64,000 nt of DNA from Bacillus cereus (GTDB taxonomy: Bacteria; Bacillota; Bacilli; Bacillales; Bacillaceae_G). Shown in pieces: positions 1-8,470 of the stretch. A program made the position numbers and the translations under genes. The stretch is taken from positions 1 to 64,000 of the forward strand of contig NZ_NUOT01000008.1 of NCBI RefSeq assembly GCF_002584535.1, read 5' to 3'. Each line of letters opens with the position of its first letter. The first letter of the stretch is position 1. The notes below the pieces were generated by a model. It was not told the DNA's origin, did no database searches, and was given only the letters and a program-made list of their open reading frames with translations.

Positions 1-162
1 AACAATTGGGGTGCAGTTCATTTATGAGAAGGCTTTTTTATGTTTAAATTGTTATATTCTTCGTTTATACTCTCTATTTGATAAAATTAACCCGGCTACA
101 AAAAGCTTGTTTGGTATATTGATTCTTCAAATTCTCAAATTCATATCGATCAAAAAATAAAA

Positions 163-190
163 AACAAGCTAGATCCAATACCAGCTTGTT
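163..190 (-). terminator. Terminator after csoR
   Basis: An 8-bp stem (AACAAGCT/AGCTTGTT) lies just past the csoR stop and is followed on the minus strand by a T-rich run. It suggests that csoR is not read directly into whatever lies to the left, where copZA might be expected. Confidence 0.8.
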
Positions 191-193
191 CTA

Positions 194-499
194 TCATGCT
201 TTTGAAAATCGTTCAAAAACTTTCATTAACTCTTCAATTGCTTCATCCCCATTACCATCTTTAATAGCATTAGAAACACAATGATTTGTATGATTTTTTA
301 GAATACCCATGCCAACCTTCTTCATTGCTGCATTAATAGCTGAAATCTGTACTAAAATATCAACACAATAACGATCATTCTCAATCATATTTTGGATACC
401 ACGTACTTGCCCTTCAATTCTCTTTAACCGATTCATAATTTGTTCTTTTTCTTTATCCGATCTATGAGTAGTAGCTGCCTCATTTTCATTATGATTCAT
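194..499 (-). CDS. csoR: Copper-sensing transcriptional repressor CsoR
   Basis: 101 aa, the usual length for the CsoR/RcnR (DUF156) family of all-helical metal-responsive repressors. CsoR binds Cu(I) and then releases the promoter of copper efflux genes (copZA). The Cu(I) ligand triad is present as Cys45 (DRYCVDIL), His70 and Cys74 (NHTNHC), at the same numbers as in B. subtilis CsoR. This separates it from FrmR or RcnR paralogues. The core RLKRIEGQVRGIQNM is intact. The gene stands alone between a terminator and an empty ~170-bp upstream region. I saw no clear CsoR operator (TACC...GGTA palindrome) upstream, and copZA is not in the window. Confidence 0.93.
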   Translation of the reverse strand: MNHNENEAATTHRSDKEKEQIMNRLKRIEGQVRGIQNMIENDRYCVDILVQISAINAAMKKVGMGILKNHTNHCVSNAIKDGNGDEAIEELMKVFERFSKA

Positions 500-670
500 T
501 TGATCACCTTCTTAAAGTTTCTATCGTATTAACAAATAGATTTCTATAACAATCCCATTCGATTTCAATCTATATGTAATAACATCTAATCGGAGTATAA
601 CACTTATAGCGTAAAATATACATACAGACTAACCAAATCAAATTTTCAAGCGATTCATTAAAAACAATGA

Positions 671-1492
671 TCAGAGTATATTACTCACAAATCTCAGCGC
701 TTTACTTAAAGCGGTTGGCACTACCGATGCATGATTCTCTCCCTCGGCTTCATAAAATACGAATCGAAATTTATTATGTTGCAAATTCAGTAAACGCTCT
801 GATAATGCATTAGCATCTCGAACCATATGATCTCTTTCTAATGCTCCTACTGTAAGAAAGACTCCTACTTCCGTGCTTGCTCTTTTTAATTTGTTTATAA
901 ATTCCGCTTCCCTCTCAAGAACAGATTGGTTATTCCACCAAATAGATGGACTACTTATGAAATAATTTTGAAAGGCATTTGTATTTGTAAACAATACATG
1001 TAAAGCAAATAGTCCACCGAGTGAATGTCCAAATATTGTTTGTCTTTCTCTATCAATCTCAAAATACTTTTCAATTTGCGGCTTCAATTCATCTTGAATG
1101 AATTCTAAAAATTCATTCCCTCCTCCTGATTTAGGCCATGGTTTCCCATCAGGTTTCGGTGGTGCATCTACTGAAGGTGAAGAAGGAGTAAAATCGTAGC
1201 ATCTTTCAGAGGCTGCAAAACTTCCTTCTATCGGATAACCAATGCCAACAATAATCGATGGTGCAACTCCAGTTTTTTCCGCTCTTACTGATTGAATCTT
1301 AATAGCCTCTTGGAACGTTTGGAAAAATGCATTACCATCTAATACGTAAATAACAGGGTATCCGGAGGCAGGAGCTGGTTGCTTCGGCTTTGAAATATAA
1401 ATTTGATATTCACGAGTCCCTGTTTTCGAATCCATCTTCCATTGCTCTGTATTTGAAATAGTAACATCTTTTTTTTCAATACTAGTATTCAT
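671..1492 (-). CDS. Ferric-siderophore esterase (YbbA/BesA type)
   Basis: 273-aa alpha/beta hydrolase of the enterochelin-esterase (Fes/IroE) family. The nucleophile elbow GHSLGG (about residue 160) and the C-terminal ENHASV His are visible. No signal peptide, so it is cytoplasmic. Such enzymes cut the trilactone of imported ferric bacillibactin or enterobactin so that iron can be released. It has a strong Shine-Dalgarno (GCGGGGGA) and is the last gene of the feu operon, immediately after the ATPase remnant. This is the same position as ybbA after feuABC in B. subtilis. Whether it corresponds to BesA (bacillibactin-specific) or YbbA cannot be decided from sequence alone. Confidence 0.88.
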   Translation of the reverse strand: MNTSIEKKDVTISNTEQWKMDSKTGTREYQIYISKPKQPAPASGYPVIYVLDGNAFFQTFQEAIKIQSVRAEKTGVAPSIIVGIGYPIEGSFAASERCYDFTPSSPSVDAPPKPDGKPWPKSGGGNEFLEFIQDELKPQIEKYFEIDRERQTIFGHSLGGLFALHVLFTNTNAFQNYFISSPSIWWNNQSVLEREAEFINKLKRASTEVGVFLTVGALERDHMVRDANALSERLLNLQHNKFRFVFYEAEGENHASVVPTALSKALRFVSNIL

Positions 1493-1510
1493 GTGATTCC
1501 CCCGCTTTGA

Positions 1511-1785
1511 TCATTTTAACTCGTTATATATTTCGGCATTTTCTTCTTGGAACACGCTATCATAACCGAAACATACAGGAGCTCCATTATATGGTTCTAT
1601 CATAACGCGTACATCAATTTGAAATACATTTTTTAACACTTCGTTTGTAATAATGTCGACTTCCCAAAACCATTCGGACCAATAATTGTAGTGAATTTTC
1701 TTTTTTGTATTTCTACATTCAAATCACGAAAAACTGTGAATTTCCCATAGCTTATTTCTAGGTTTTCAGCGCTTAGAACATTCAC
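1511..1785 (-). pseudogene. Siderophore ABC transporter ATPase, internally deleted
   Basis: Translated on the minus strand from a GTG (1785) with a GAGGAG ribosome site. It gives an ABC-ATPase N-terminus: SAENLEISYGKF, then the Walker A GPNGFGKSTLL, then a stop shortly after. In another frame the sequence continues as the typical C-terminus of a FecE/FhuC-type ATPase: DIITNEVLKNVFQID, then PVCFGYDSVFQEE, ending at 1511. About 540 nt (Q-loop, signature, Walker B) are missing compared with a ~270-aa family member. It lies between feuC and the esterase, where an intact ATPase would be expected. A housekeeping siderophore ATPase (YusV-like) elsewhere may serve FeuBC, as it does in B. subtilis. 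Confidence 0.9.
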
Positions 1786-1800
1786 TTTCTATCACTCCTC

Positions 1801-2823
1801 TTACGCCTTTGATTTGTATAACAGATATAGGAAATATGGTACACCAATAATTGAAATTACAATCCCAACCGGTAACTCAGCTGGTGTGAAAACCGTTTTC
1901 GCAATAAAGTCTGAAGCAATCACGAGTAGCATTCCAATTGCACCACATACAGGAATTACATGATTATGATGAATGCCGACCAGACGCTTCGCAATATGTG
2001 GTGCCATTAGACCAATAAATCCAATGCTCCCTGACACAGAAACACAAGCACTCACTAATCCAATACTGCTTAATAATAAAATCGATTTTTCTCTTTCTAC
2101 TGAAACTCCTAAACTTGTTATAATCGTCTCTTCCAATTGAAATAAGTCAAGCAAATACGCTTTTCTTTTGATAATTGGAATTAAGATAATGAGCCATGGC
2201 AACACAGCAATAATATACTTCCAGTTTGCATTATATATACTTCCCGAAACCCACACAGTAGCCATTTCAAAGTCAGTTGCTTTCATTTTCAATGATAAAT
2301 ACATAGAAAATGCTCCGAAACCCGAACCTATTGCAATTCCTGTTAACAACAGACGCTGGGAATCTAACTTTCCATTTCTCCAAGAAAACATATAGATGAA
2401 TATAGCGGCTCCTAAACCACCAACTAAACCAAACAAAGGCATCATCATAATCGAGATCCAATCTGTACTTTTTACTTGTCCTTGAAAGAAAAACATAAAG
2501 ATAACTATCGCCGTTCCTGCCCCTGCATTAATCCCTAAAATACCTGGATCTGCCAGGCCATTTCGTGTAATACCTTGCAAAACAGCACCAGCAATTCCGA
2601 GACCTAATCCTACTAATCCCGCAATTATAATTCTAGGAAGTCTAAAATCAAATATAACTAAATCGTGTTCCGGAGCTGGATTAATTCGTAATAATGTACG
2701 AATTACATCTGTAATCGCAATATCAAATGTTCCATTCGTTAAACTAATATAAATTACGCTCAAAATAAAAAAAATAATAATGCTCATTGTTATGATATAA
2801 CGCTGAGTTGAACCTCTAAGCAT
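1801..2823 (-). CDS. feuC: Ferric-siderophore ABC transporter permease FeuC
   Basis: FecCD-family permease, 340 aa from the ATG at 2823, which has a GGGGAGGAG ribosome site; longer readings lack one. About nine or ten hydrophobic segments are seen. The family signatures DFRLPRIIIAGLVG and GIAGAVLQGITRN near the N-terminus and GLMAPHIAKRLVG in the cytoplasmic loop that docks the ATPase are intact. It pairs with FeuB to form the membrane channel for a catecholate siderophore. The start overlaps the end of feuB by 8 bp, indicating translational coupling. The adjacent ATPase gene is broken, so this permease needs an ATPase supplied in trans. Confidence 0.9.
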   Translation of the reverse strand: MLRGSTQRYIITMSIIIFFILSVIYISLTNGTFDIAITDVIRTLLRINPAPEHDLVIFDFRLPRIIIAGLVGLGLGIAGAVLQGITRNGLADPGILGINAGAGTAIVIFMFFFQGQVKSTDWISIMMMPLFGLVGGLGAAIFIYMFSWRNGKLDSQRLLLTGIAIGSGFGAFSMYLSLKMKATDFEMATVWVSGSIYNANWKYIIAVLPWLIILIPIIKRKAYLLDLFQLEETIITSLGVSVEREKSILLLSSIGLVSACVSVSGSIGFIGLMAPHIAKRLVGIHHNHVIPVCGAIGMLLVIASDFIAKTVFTPAELPVGIVISIIGVPYFLYLLYKSKA

Positions 2824-3823
2824 GTTTCTCTCCTCCCCTCTTTCCAATTAAATAAAGGAAGAAAGGAATTCCGATTAGGGAGGTAACGACTCCAATTGGT
2901 GTTTCGAATGGATAATTGACAAACCTACTAATTACATCACATACAGCTAAAAAGATCCCGCCTATTACACCAGCACATGGAATTACCCATCTATAGTCCA
3001 TTCCAATTAAAAAGCGGGTAATATGAGGAATAATTAATCCAACAAAACCAATTCTCCCAACTAAAGCAACCGCAGTGCCTGTTAAAAACACAACTGAAAG
3101 AATTGCTACTGCTTTTATAAGTTTTGTCCGTTGTCCTAAATTGATAGAAACCTCTTCACCTAATGAAAGAATTGTAATGGACTTTGAAATAAAAAGCGCC
3201 ATAATAATCCCAGCAATCCCAAAAGGAATAGCTAATTTTAGTATATTAGGATCAATTTGATGCAATTTTGCATTATACCAAGAGCTAATATTTTGAGACA
3301 CCTGAAAATAAGACGCAATTGCTACTGAAATACTACTTAAAAAGGTTCCAATTACAGTTCCTATAATCGCTAATCGAACTGGAGATAATCCATTTCGAAG
3401 CAATGAGCCAAAACCATAAACCATTCCAGCTCCCAATGCTGATCCAAACATAGAACATAAAATCATATTTATCGAAGACATTCCGGGAAGAAATACCATG
3501 CAAAGTGTAATAACAAAAGCCGATCCATCTGTCACTCCCATTATAGAAGGGGATGCAAGATAGTTTCTTGTCATCCCCTGCATAAGTGCTCCTGATATGG
3601 CTAAAAATGCTCCTACTAATAAGGCTCCCACAACCCTTGGTAAACGGGAAGTAACAATAATATTATGATTTACATTTCCTGAATCAAAATGGAACAATGC
3701 ATTCCAAGCTGTTGTAAAATCAATACTCTTCGCTCCATATAAAATAGATAATAAGATTGTTAATACAATCAATATGGGAGCTAAAAATAAAATAATCATT
3801 GGTACTGAATTTATTTTTCGCAT
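2816..3823 (-). CDS. feuB: Ferric-siderophore ABC transporter permease FeuB
   Basis: FecCD-family permease, 335 aa from the ATG at 3823, chosen over an upstream TTG that sits too close to the AAGGTG ribosome site. It shows the same signatures as its partner: TSRLPRVVGALLVG, AISGALMQGMTRN and GLIIPHITRFLIG. Multiple membrane segments fill the protein. It is the second gene of the Fur-boxed operon after feuA and forms a heterodimeric channel with FeuC. Order and family match feuABC of B. subtilis, which imports ferric bacillibactin and enterobactin. Specificity here is inferred from that order and from the downstream esterase. Confidence 0.9.
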   Translation of the reverse strand: MRKINSVPMIILFLAPILIVLTILLSILYGAKSIDFTTAWNALFHFDSGNVNHNIIVTSRLPRVVGALLVGAFLAISGALMQGMTRNYLASPSIMGVTDGSAFVITLCMVFLPGMSSINMILCSMFGSALGAGMVYGFGSLLRNGLSPVRLAIIGTVIGTFLSSISVAIASYFQVSQNISSWYNAKLHQIDPNILKLAIPFGIAGIIMALFISKSITILSLGEEVSINLGQRTKLIKAVAILSVVFLTGTAVALVGRIGFVGLIIPHITRFLIGMDYRWVIPCAGVIGGIFLAVCDVISRFVNYPFETPIGVVTSLIGIPFFLYLIGKRGGEKHA

Positions 3824-3845
3824 ATTATTCAACGCACCTTACTAG

Positions 3846-4814
3846 TTAATTAGCTAAATTTTTCTCCGCAGCTTTTAAGAAAGCTGTTTTACTCCAAGCA
3901 GTACCACCTTGTGCCATTGGATCAACAGAATTTACAAATACTTTTTTATCTTTTACGGCTGTAATACTTTTCCAAATCGGGTTACTTTGTAAATCCTCTA
4001 ACGCTTTTGGATTATCTTTATTTTCGCTTCCTTCAAATTGTAAGAAGATATAATCTGGATTGATTTCAGCGAATTTTTCTAAAGAAATCGCTTCTTGTGC
4101 TTTTACAGATTTAATTTGTTCTGGAACAGTTAATCCCAAATCTTTATAAATAACGGGATTGAAGTATACGCCTTCCGGATAAAGATATAGGCTACCAGCT
4201 CTCAGCCTTACTACAAGAACTTTTTTATCTTTTAATTTATCCCCTATTTTTTCTTTAGCTTTTGTAGCATCTACTTTATAATCCTTAATAATTTTTTCTG
4301 CTTTATCTTTTTTGCCTGATAACTCTCCCATTAGCTTTAAGTTTTCTTCCCAATTTGTAGAAATATGTGATACTGGGAATGTTGGGGCTACCTTCGCGAA
4401 TTTCTCAGCTGCCTCTGGTGGAAATTTTGAACTAGATGTAATTACATCTGGTTTTAATTGAAGTAATGTTTCAAAATTGGGTTGCATTTTCTCACCAACA
4501 GATTTTGCACCCTCTAAATCTTTTGCTAAATACTCAGGTAACTTTCCACCTACTGTAATTGCCCCTACTGGCTTAATACCAAGTACCGCTGCATCTTCCA
4601 TTGATTCTAAGCTAGCAGTTACAATATTCTTTACTTTTGCAGGTACTGTATATTCTTTACCTAAGTATGTAATCTTTTGTTTCTCATCTTTCTTCGTTTC
4701 AGCCGCTTTTGATGCTTGCTTTTGTTCTCCTGAACTCTTATCTGCACTGTTACAGGCTGCAAGACCTACGCTTAATACTGTAACCATTCCTAGCGTAAAT
4801 AATTTCTTGTTCAT
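3846..4814 (-). CDS. feuA: Siderophore-binding lipoprotein FeuA
   Basis: 322-aa periplasmic-binding-type lipoprotein (TroA/FepB fold). The signal peptide ends in the lipobox LAAC with Cys21 as the lipidation site, followed by a charged linker. The mature part carries the usual motifs of iron-siderophore binding proteins, e.g. VTASLESMEDAAVLGIKP and LLQLKPDVI. It captures ferric siderophore outside the membrane and delivers it to FeuBC. It is the first gene of the operon, with a near-consensus Fur box ~160 bp upstream, so it should be induced by iron limitation. A catecholate (bacillibactin-type) substrate is inferred from the FeuA-like context, not shown. Confidence 0.88.
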   Translation of the reverse strand: MNKKLFTLGMVTVLSVGLAACNSADKSSGEQKQASKAAETKKDEKQKITYLGKEYTVPAKVKNIVTASLESMEDAAVLGIKPVGAITVGGKLPEYLAKDLEGAKSVGEKMQPNFETLLQLKPDVITSSSKFPPEAAEKFAKVAPTFPVSHISTNWEENLKLMGELSGKKDKAEKIIKDYKVDATKAKEKIGDKLKDKKVLVVRLRAGSLYLYPEGVYFNPVIYKDLGLTVPEQIKSVKAQEAISLEKFAEINPDYIFLQFEGSENKDNPKALEDLQSNPIWKSITAVKDKKVFVNSVDPMAQGGTAWSKTAFLKAAEKNLAN

Positions 4815-4970
4815 ACTAATAAATCCCCTCTCTTAATTTATTTTATTTAAATATAATATTTTAATAATTATTATATTAATCTCTGTATTTCCCATAAAAC
4901 CATCTATTCAATATTAAAGCTCATTTATTTCACTTCCCCTAATAACATATTATTTACCACTTAACTAATC

Positions 4971-4989
4971 GATAACGATTATCATTATC
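4971..4989 (-). promoter_or_regulatory. Fur box upstream of feuA operon
   Basis: The 19-mer GATAACGATTATCATTATC differs from the classic Fur consensus GATAATGATAATCATTATC at two positions and is flanked by further inverted ATAA/TTAT sequence. It lies in the feuA promoter region, so iron-bound Fur should repress the operon. Confidence 0.88.
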
Positions 4990-5055
4990 GATTATATAGT
5001 TATAAACAAATTATTTCAAGAATGATTTGAAAAATTTTAACAAAATAAATAAAAA

Positions 5056-5089
5056 GTCGTGTCTATCCTTCATCCAAGATAGACACGAC
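5056..5089 (-). terminator. Terminator after exoA
   Basis: A perfect 12-bp stem (GTCGTGTCTATC/GATAGACACGAC) lies directly after the exoA stop and is followed by TTTTTATTTATTT on the minus strand. T-rich sequence on the other side could also stop plus-strand transcripts. Confidence 0.88.
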
Positions 5090-5099
5090 CTCTCTTTTT

Positions 5100-5858
5100 C
5101 TAAAATTCCATATTCAATTCCACAGGACAATGATCTGATCCTATTACTTCAGTATTAATTTTCGCTTCAACAATTTGACTTTTTAATCTTTCAGAGACAA
5201 CGAAATAATCTAAACGCCAACCAATGTTTTTTGTTCTTGCATTCATACGATAAGACCACCATGAATATGCCCCTTCTTGATTAGGGTATAAGTAACGATA
5301 TGTATCGATAAACCCCTCATCAAGAATCCGGGTAAACTTTTCTCTTTCTTGATCTGAAAATCCCGGATTTTTCCGATTTGTTTTTGGATTTTTCAAATCA
5401 ATTTCTTTATGTGCTACGTTCAAATCGCCACAAAAAATAACTGGTTTCTTTTGATCTAAGCGCTTAATATATGATAAGAAAGCATCCTCCCATTTCATTC
5501 GATAATCTAGACGTTCCAATCCCCGTTTGGCATTTGGCGTATAGAGCGTTAGCATATAAAAATCTTCAAATTCTAATGTAATTAATCTTCCTTCTTGGTC
5601 ATGCTCTTCAATCCCTAAGCCATATGTAACAGAAAGCGGTTCTTTTTTTGTAAAAATAGCAGTTCCTGAATATCCCTTTTTCATAGCATAGTTCCAATAC
5701 ACGTGATATCCTTCAGGATTTAAATCAACTTGTCCACTCTGCAATTTAATCTCTTGTAGACAAAAAATATCTGCATCTACTTCTTCTAAGTATTCTATAA
5801 AACCACCTTTTGCAATAACTGCTCGTAAACCATTTACATTCCACGAAAGAAATTTCAC
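5100..5858 (-). CDS. exoA: Exodeoxyribonuclease III / AP endonuclease ExoA
   Basis: 252 aa from a GTG at 5858 preceded by a perfect AGGAGG eight bases upstream. An upstream in-frame ATG at 5888 would place that ribosome site inside the coding region. 252 aa equals the B. subtilis ExoA length. EEP (endonuclease/exonuclease/phosphatase) fold motifs are all visible: [19 protein letters not shown] (Mg-binding Glu), [12 protein letters not shown], and the C-terminal GSDHCPVEL with the catalytic Asp-His. It cleaves DNA at abasic sites and trims 3' ends in base-excision repair. That fits the glycosylase gene alkA nearby on the other strand. Confidence 0.95.
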   Translation of the reverse strand: MKFLSWNVNGLRAVIAKGGFIEYLEEVDADIFCLQEIKLQSGQVDLNPEGYHVYWNYAMKKGYSGTAIFTKKEPLSVTYGLGIEEHDQEGRLITLEFEDFYMLTLYTPNAKRGLERLDYRMKWEDAFLSYIKRLDQKKPVIFCGDLNVAHKEIDLKNPKTNRKNPGFSDQEREKFTRILDEGFIDTYRYLYPNQEGAYSWWSYRMNARTKNIGWRLDYFVVSERLKSQIVEAKINTEVIGSDHCPVELNMEF

Positions 5859-6043
5859 TTTTTGTTCCTCCTCTTGCTGCTTTTGCATGCTATCATACTT
5901 GTTCTATGTTTTTATTTTCTGCTTACATGCTAACACAAACGAAAGAGACTATCATTTTTTCATCTTTGTAATCTTGCTCTTACATTCTTAAATGCGTACA
6001 TGTGTACTTCTTTCAGGATATACTAATTTCGGAGGTGATTCCT

Positions 6044-6640
6044 ATGCAAAATGAAAGATTACAATTAGAAACAAGCGTAAACAATTTGACGGATGAACGT
6101 TGGCAAGCAATTGTACACAACGATTCTTCTTATGATAACAAGTTTCTTTATGCTGTCAAAACGACAGGGGTTTTTTGCCGACCATCATGCAAATCTAGAA
6201 TACCAAATAAAAACAATGTACGAATTTTTCTCAATGCACAGCAAGCATTATCCGAAAAATTCCGTCCATGTAAACGCTGTAGGCCAAATGGAATGAAGTT
6301 ACCGGATGAAGATTGGGTGACACAAATTATAGATTACATTAATAAAAATTATCATGAACCATTAACCCTCGAAATACTAGCAGATATGTGTCATGGCAGT
6401 CCCTATCATTTACAGCGTACTTTTAAGCGAATCAAAGGTATTAGCCCATTAGAATATATACAACAAATAAGGATTTCCGAAGCTATGCAGTATCTTACAA
6501 ATACAAATCAAACCATTATAGAAATAAGTTTTGCTGTGGGCATACCCAATACTGCACATTTTGCAACATTATTTAAAAAGAAAACGGGGTATACCCCTAC
6601 TGAATTTCGAAACATTAATCATATAAACGAGGTAAAATAA
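6044..6640 (+). CDS. adaA: Methylphosphotriester-DNA methyltransferase and activator AdaA
   Basis: 198 aa from the ATG at 6044, which has a GGAGGTGAT ribosome site; the 14 extra upstream codons lack one. The N-terminal Ada zinc domain has Cys45 (GVFCRPSC, the methyl acceptor), Cys49, Cys76 and Cys79 (PCKRC). A C-terminal AraC-type double helix-turn-helix follows (about residues 95-190). When Cys45 takes a methyl group from a DNA phosphotriester the protein becomes an activator of the adaptive response. It is the first gene of a tight operon with adaB (1-bp gap) and alkA. Confidence 0.95.
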   Translation: MQNERLQLETSVNNLTDERWQAIVHNDSSYDNKFLYAVKTTGVFCRPSCKSRIPNKNNVRIFLNAQQALSEKFRPCKRCRPNGMKLPDEDWVTQIIDYINKNYHEPLTLEILADMCHGSPYHLQRTFKRIKGISPLEYIQQIRISEAMQYLTNTNQTIIEISFAVGIPNTAHFATLFKKKTGYTPTEFRNINHINEVK

Positions 6641-6641
6641 C

Positions 6642-7163
6642 ATGGCATCTAAAACCAAACAAACTATATATTGGACGTTATTTATTCATGAAAACTGGCA
6701 TATGTATATTGCCGCAACATCAACTGGACTATGCTTTGTAGGGTCTCAGCATCAAACTTTGGAAGAGTTAACAACTTGGACGAAAAAACGGTTTCCGAAA
6801 CATACTCTCATTCAAGACACCTTAAAGCTACAACCATATATACAAGAACTAACAGAGTACCTAGACAAAAAACGTGAAGTATTTACATGTCCCATTGATA
6901 TTCACGGAACACCTTTCCAATTAGCTGTTTGGAATACATTACGTGAAATTCCTTATGGAAAAACCTATTCCTACTCAGATATTGCAGAGCTTATTCAAAA
7001 ACCAAAATCAGTACGCGCTGTAGGCACCGCAATTGGAGTCAATCCTTTACTTATTACAATCCCTTGCCATCGTGTGATTGGAAAGAATGGGAAACTATCT
7101 GGCTTTAGAGGTGGATTAGCAATGAAAAAAGAATTGTTAACCTTAGAAAAAATATTATTGTAG
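6642..7163 (+). CDS. adaB: O6-methylguanine-DNA methyltransferase AdaB
   Basis: 173-aa MGMT/Ogt family suicide methyltransferase. The acceptor cysteine Cys142 lies in ITIPCHRVIG, preceded by the DNA-binding helix-turn-helix (GKTYSYSDIAELI, RAVGTAIGVNP) and followed by GFRGGLAMKKELL. It removes the mutagenic methyl group from O6-methylguanine in one irreversible step. The start lies 2 nt after the adaA stop and alkA follows 10 nt later, so the three genes are surely co-transcribed as an adaptive-response operon. Confidence 0.96.
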   Translation: MASKTKQTIYWTLFIHENWHMYIAATSTGLCFVGSQHQTLEELTTWTKKRFPKHTLIQDTLKLQPYIQELTEYLDKKREVFTCPIDIHGTPFQLAVWNTLREIPYGKTYSYSDIAELIQKPKSVRAVGTAIGVNPLLITIPCHRVIGKNGKLSGFRGGLAMKKELLTLEKILL

Positions 7164-7173
7164 GTGGTTAAAA

Positions 7174-8277
7174 ATGAAGAATGTTACAATTCCTCTTGAA
7201 TGGGATGCCCCTTATTTTATAGGCAACGAAACAATAAAAAACTACTGTTTCCCTTGGTGCGAACAAAAACCGTCCCCAAGAAACAATCGCAAATTTAAAT
7301 TTAGAAAAGAAGCTGAACAAACTGGTTATCTGCCTTGTAGAAATTGTTGTCCTGGGCTTCCATATAGAGCATGGCAAGACGATGAGGAAAGCATAACAGT
7401 AATTGTTCCAAAAGAATTTAGCTTTGAACAAAATTTGCACTATCTTTCACGCTCCAAAAATGAATGTATGTTTCACATTGAAAATAACAAAATTTATAGA
7501 GTTGTTCCGATTGAGGGAGAAAACCCGTTAATCGAAATAAGTGTAAATGATGAGGGAAACATCCATGTTCGCTTTTTAGGCGATGGGATACCACCTGAAA
7601 AATGGGTTCGTGCTGCAGTGGCGAGGTATGTAAGAGAATGGTTTGATTTAGATACAGATTTAATCCCATTTTATGATTTAGCAGAAAATGATGTACTTCT
7701 GTCTAAACCAATCAACGAATATTATGGGCTTCGTAATATGGGAATTCCTGATTTATTTGAGGCACTCTGTTGGGGGATTCTTGGTCAACAAATCAATCTT
7801 GGGTTTGCCTATACATTAAAAAGACGCTTTGTTGAATCCTTCGGCGAATATATCGAATGGGATGGACGTAAATATTGGATATTTCCAACACAAGAGGTTA
7901 TCGCCAACCTAGCAGTAGAAGATCTAACAGAATTAAAAATAACCCTCAGAAAATGTGAATATCTTATTGGTGTCGCAAAACTCATGACACAAGGTTCCCT
8001 AAGTAAAGAATTGTTCATAAAAAGCGACCTAAAAAATGCTGAGAGAACATTACTCAACATACGTGGTATTGGACCATGGACAGCAAATTATGTTTTAATG
8101 CGTTGTCTAAGATTCCCGTCTGCTTTTCCAATTGATGATGTTGGCCTACAAAATGTGATTAAACTTTTAACAGAATCAGATCAAAAACCAACAAAAGACG
8201 AAATAAAAGATTATGCTTCAGCATGGAAAAATTGGGAATCCTATGCAACCTTTTATTTATGGCGAGTCCTGTATTAA
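7174..8277 (+). CDS. alkA: DNA-3-methyladenine glycosylase II with Ada-like N-terminal cysteine motif
   Basis: 367 aa, longer than typical AlkA (about 280-305 aa). Residues ~75-367 form a normal AlkA: N-terminal TBP-like domain, helix-hairpin-helix (LLNIRGIGPWTANYVLMR, about 293-310) and the catalytic Asp pair at 321-322 (FPIDD). It excises alkylated bases such as 3-methyladenine. The extra first ~70 residues carry Cys25-x3-Cys29 and Cys55-x2-Cys58 (YCFPWC ... PCRNCC). This spacing closely resembles the Ada zinc domain of the neighbouring adaA (FCRPSC ... PCKRC) but lacks its N-terminal part. Third gene of the ada operon. Confidence 0.9.
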   Translation: MKNVTIPLEWDAPYFIGNETIKNYCFPWCEQKPSPRNNRKFKFRKEAEQTGYLPCRNCCPGLPYRAWQDDEESITVIVPKEFSFEQNLHYLSRSKNECMFHIENNKIYRVVPIEGENPLIEISVNDEGNIHVRFLGDGIPPEKWVRAAVARYVREWFDLDTDLIPFYDLAENDVLLSKPINEYYGLRNMGIPDLFEALCWGILGQQINLGFAYTLKRRFVESFGEYIEWDGRKYWIFPTQEVIANLAVEDLTELKITLRKCEYLIGVAKLMTQGSLSKELFIKSDLKNAERTLLNIRGIGPWTANYVLMRCLRFPSAFPIDDVGLQNVIKLLTESDQKPTKDEIKDYASAWKNWESYATFYLWRVLY

Positions 8278-8434
8278 ATTTTTCAGCACAACAATAGATA
8301 GGTTCATATTATAGATGAAATTTATTCTTATTTATAACGAAACTCCCTTTCCTTAAAATACCTTATGTATTCCACATATAGACAAGTACATCATCAATAT
8401 ACCAAAAACTCACAATTGAGAAGTGACAAACGGA

Positions 8435-8469
8435 AGAAATCCGGGTAGCTCCTATTACCCGGATTTCTT
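8435..8469. terminator. Bidirectional terminator between alkA and pepT
   Basis: A perfect 14-bp stem (AAGAAATCCGGGTA and its complement) lies between the convergent alkA and pepT genes, with T-rich sequence best on the plus strand. The preceding ~150 bp after alkA hold nothing recognisable. Confidence 0.82.
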
Positions 8470-8470
8470 T

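Noticed and set aside
500-670. CsoR operator in front of csoR
   Set aside because: No palindrome resembling the TACC-GGTA type operator is present; regulation of csoR itself cannot be claimed.
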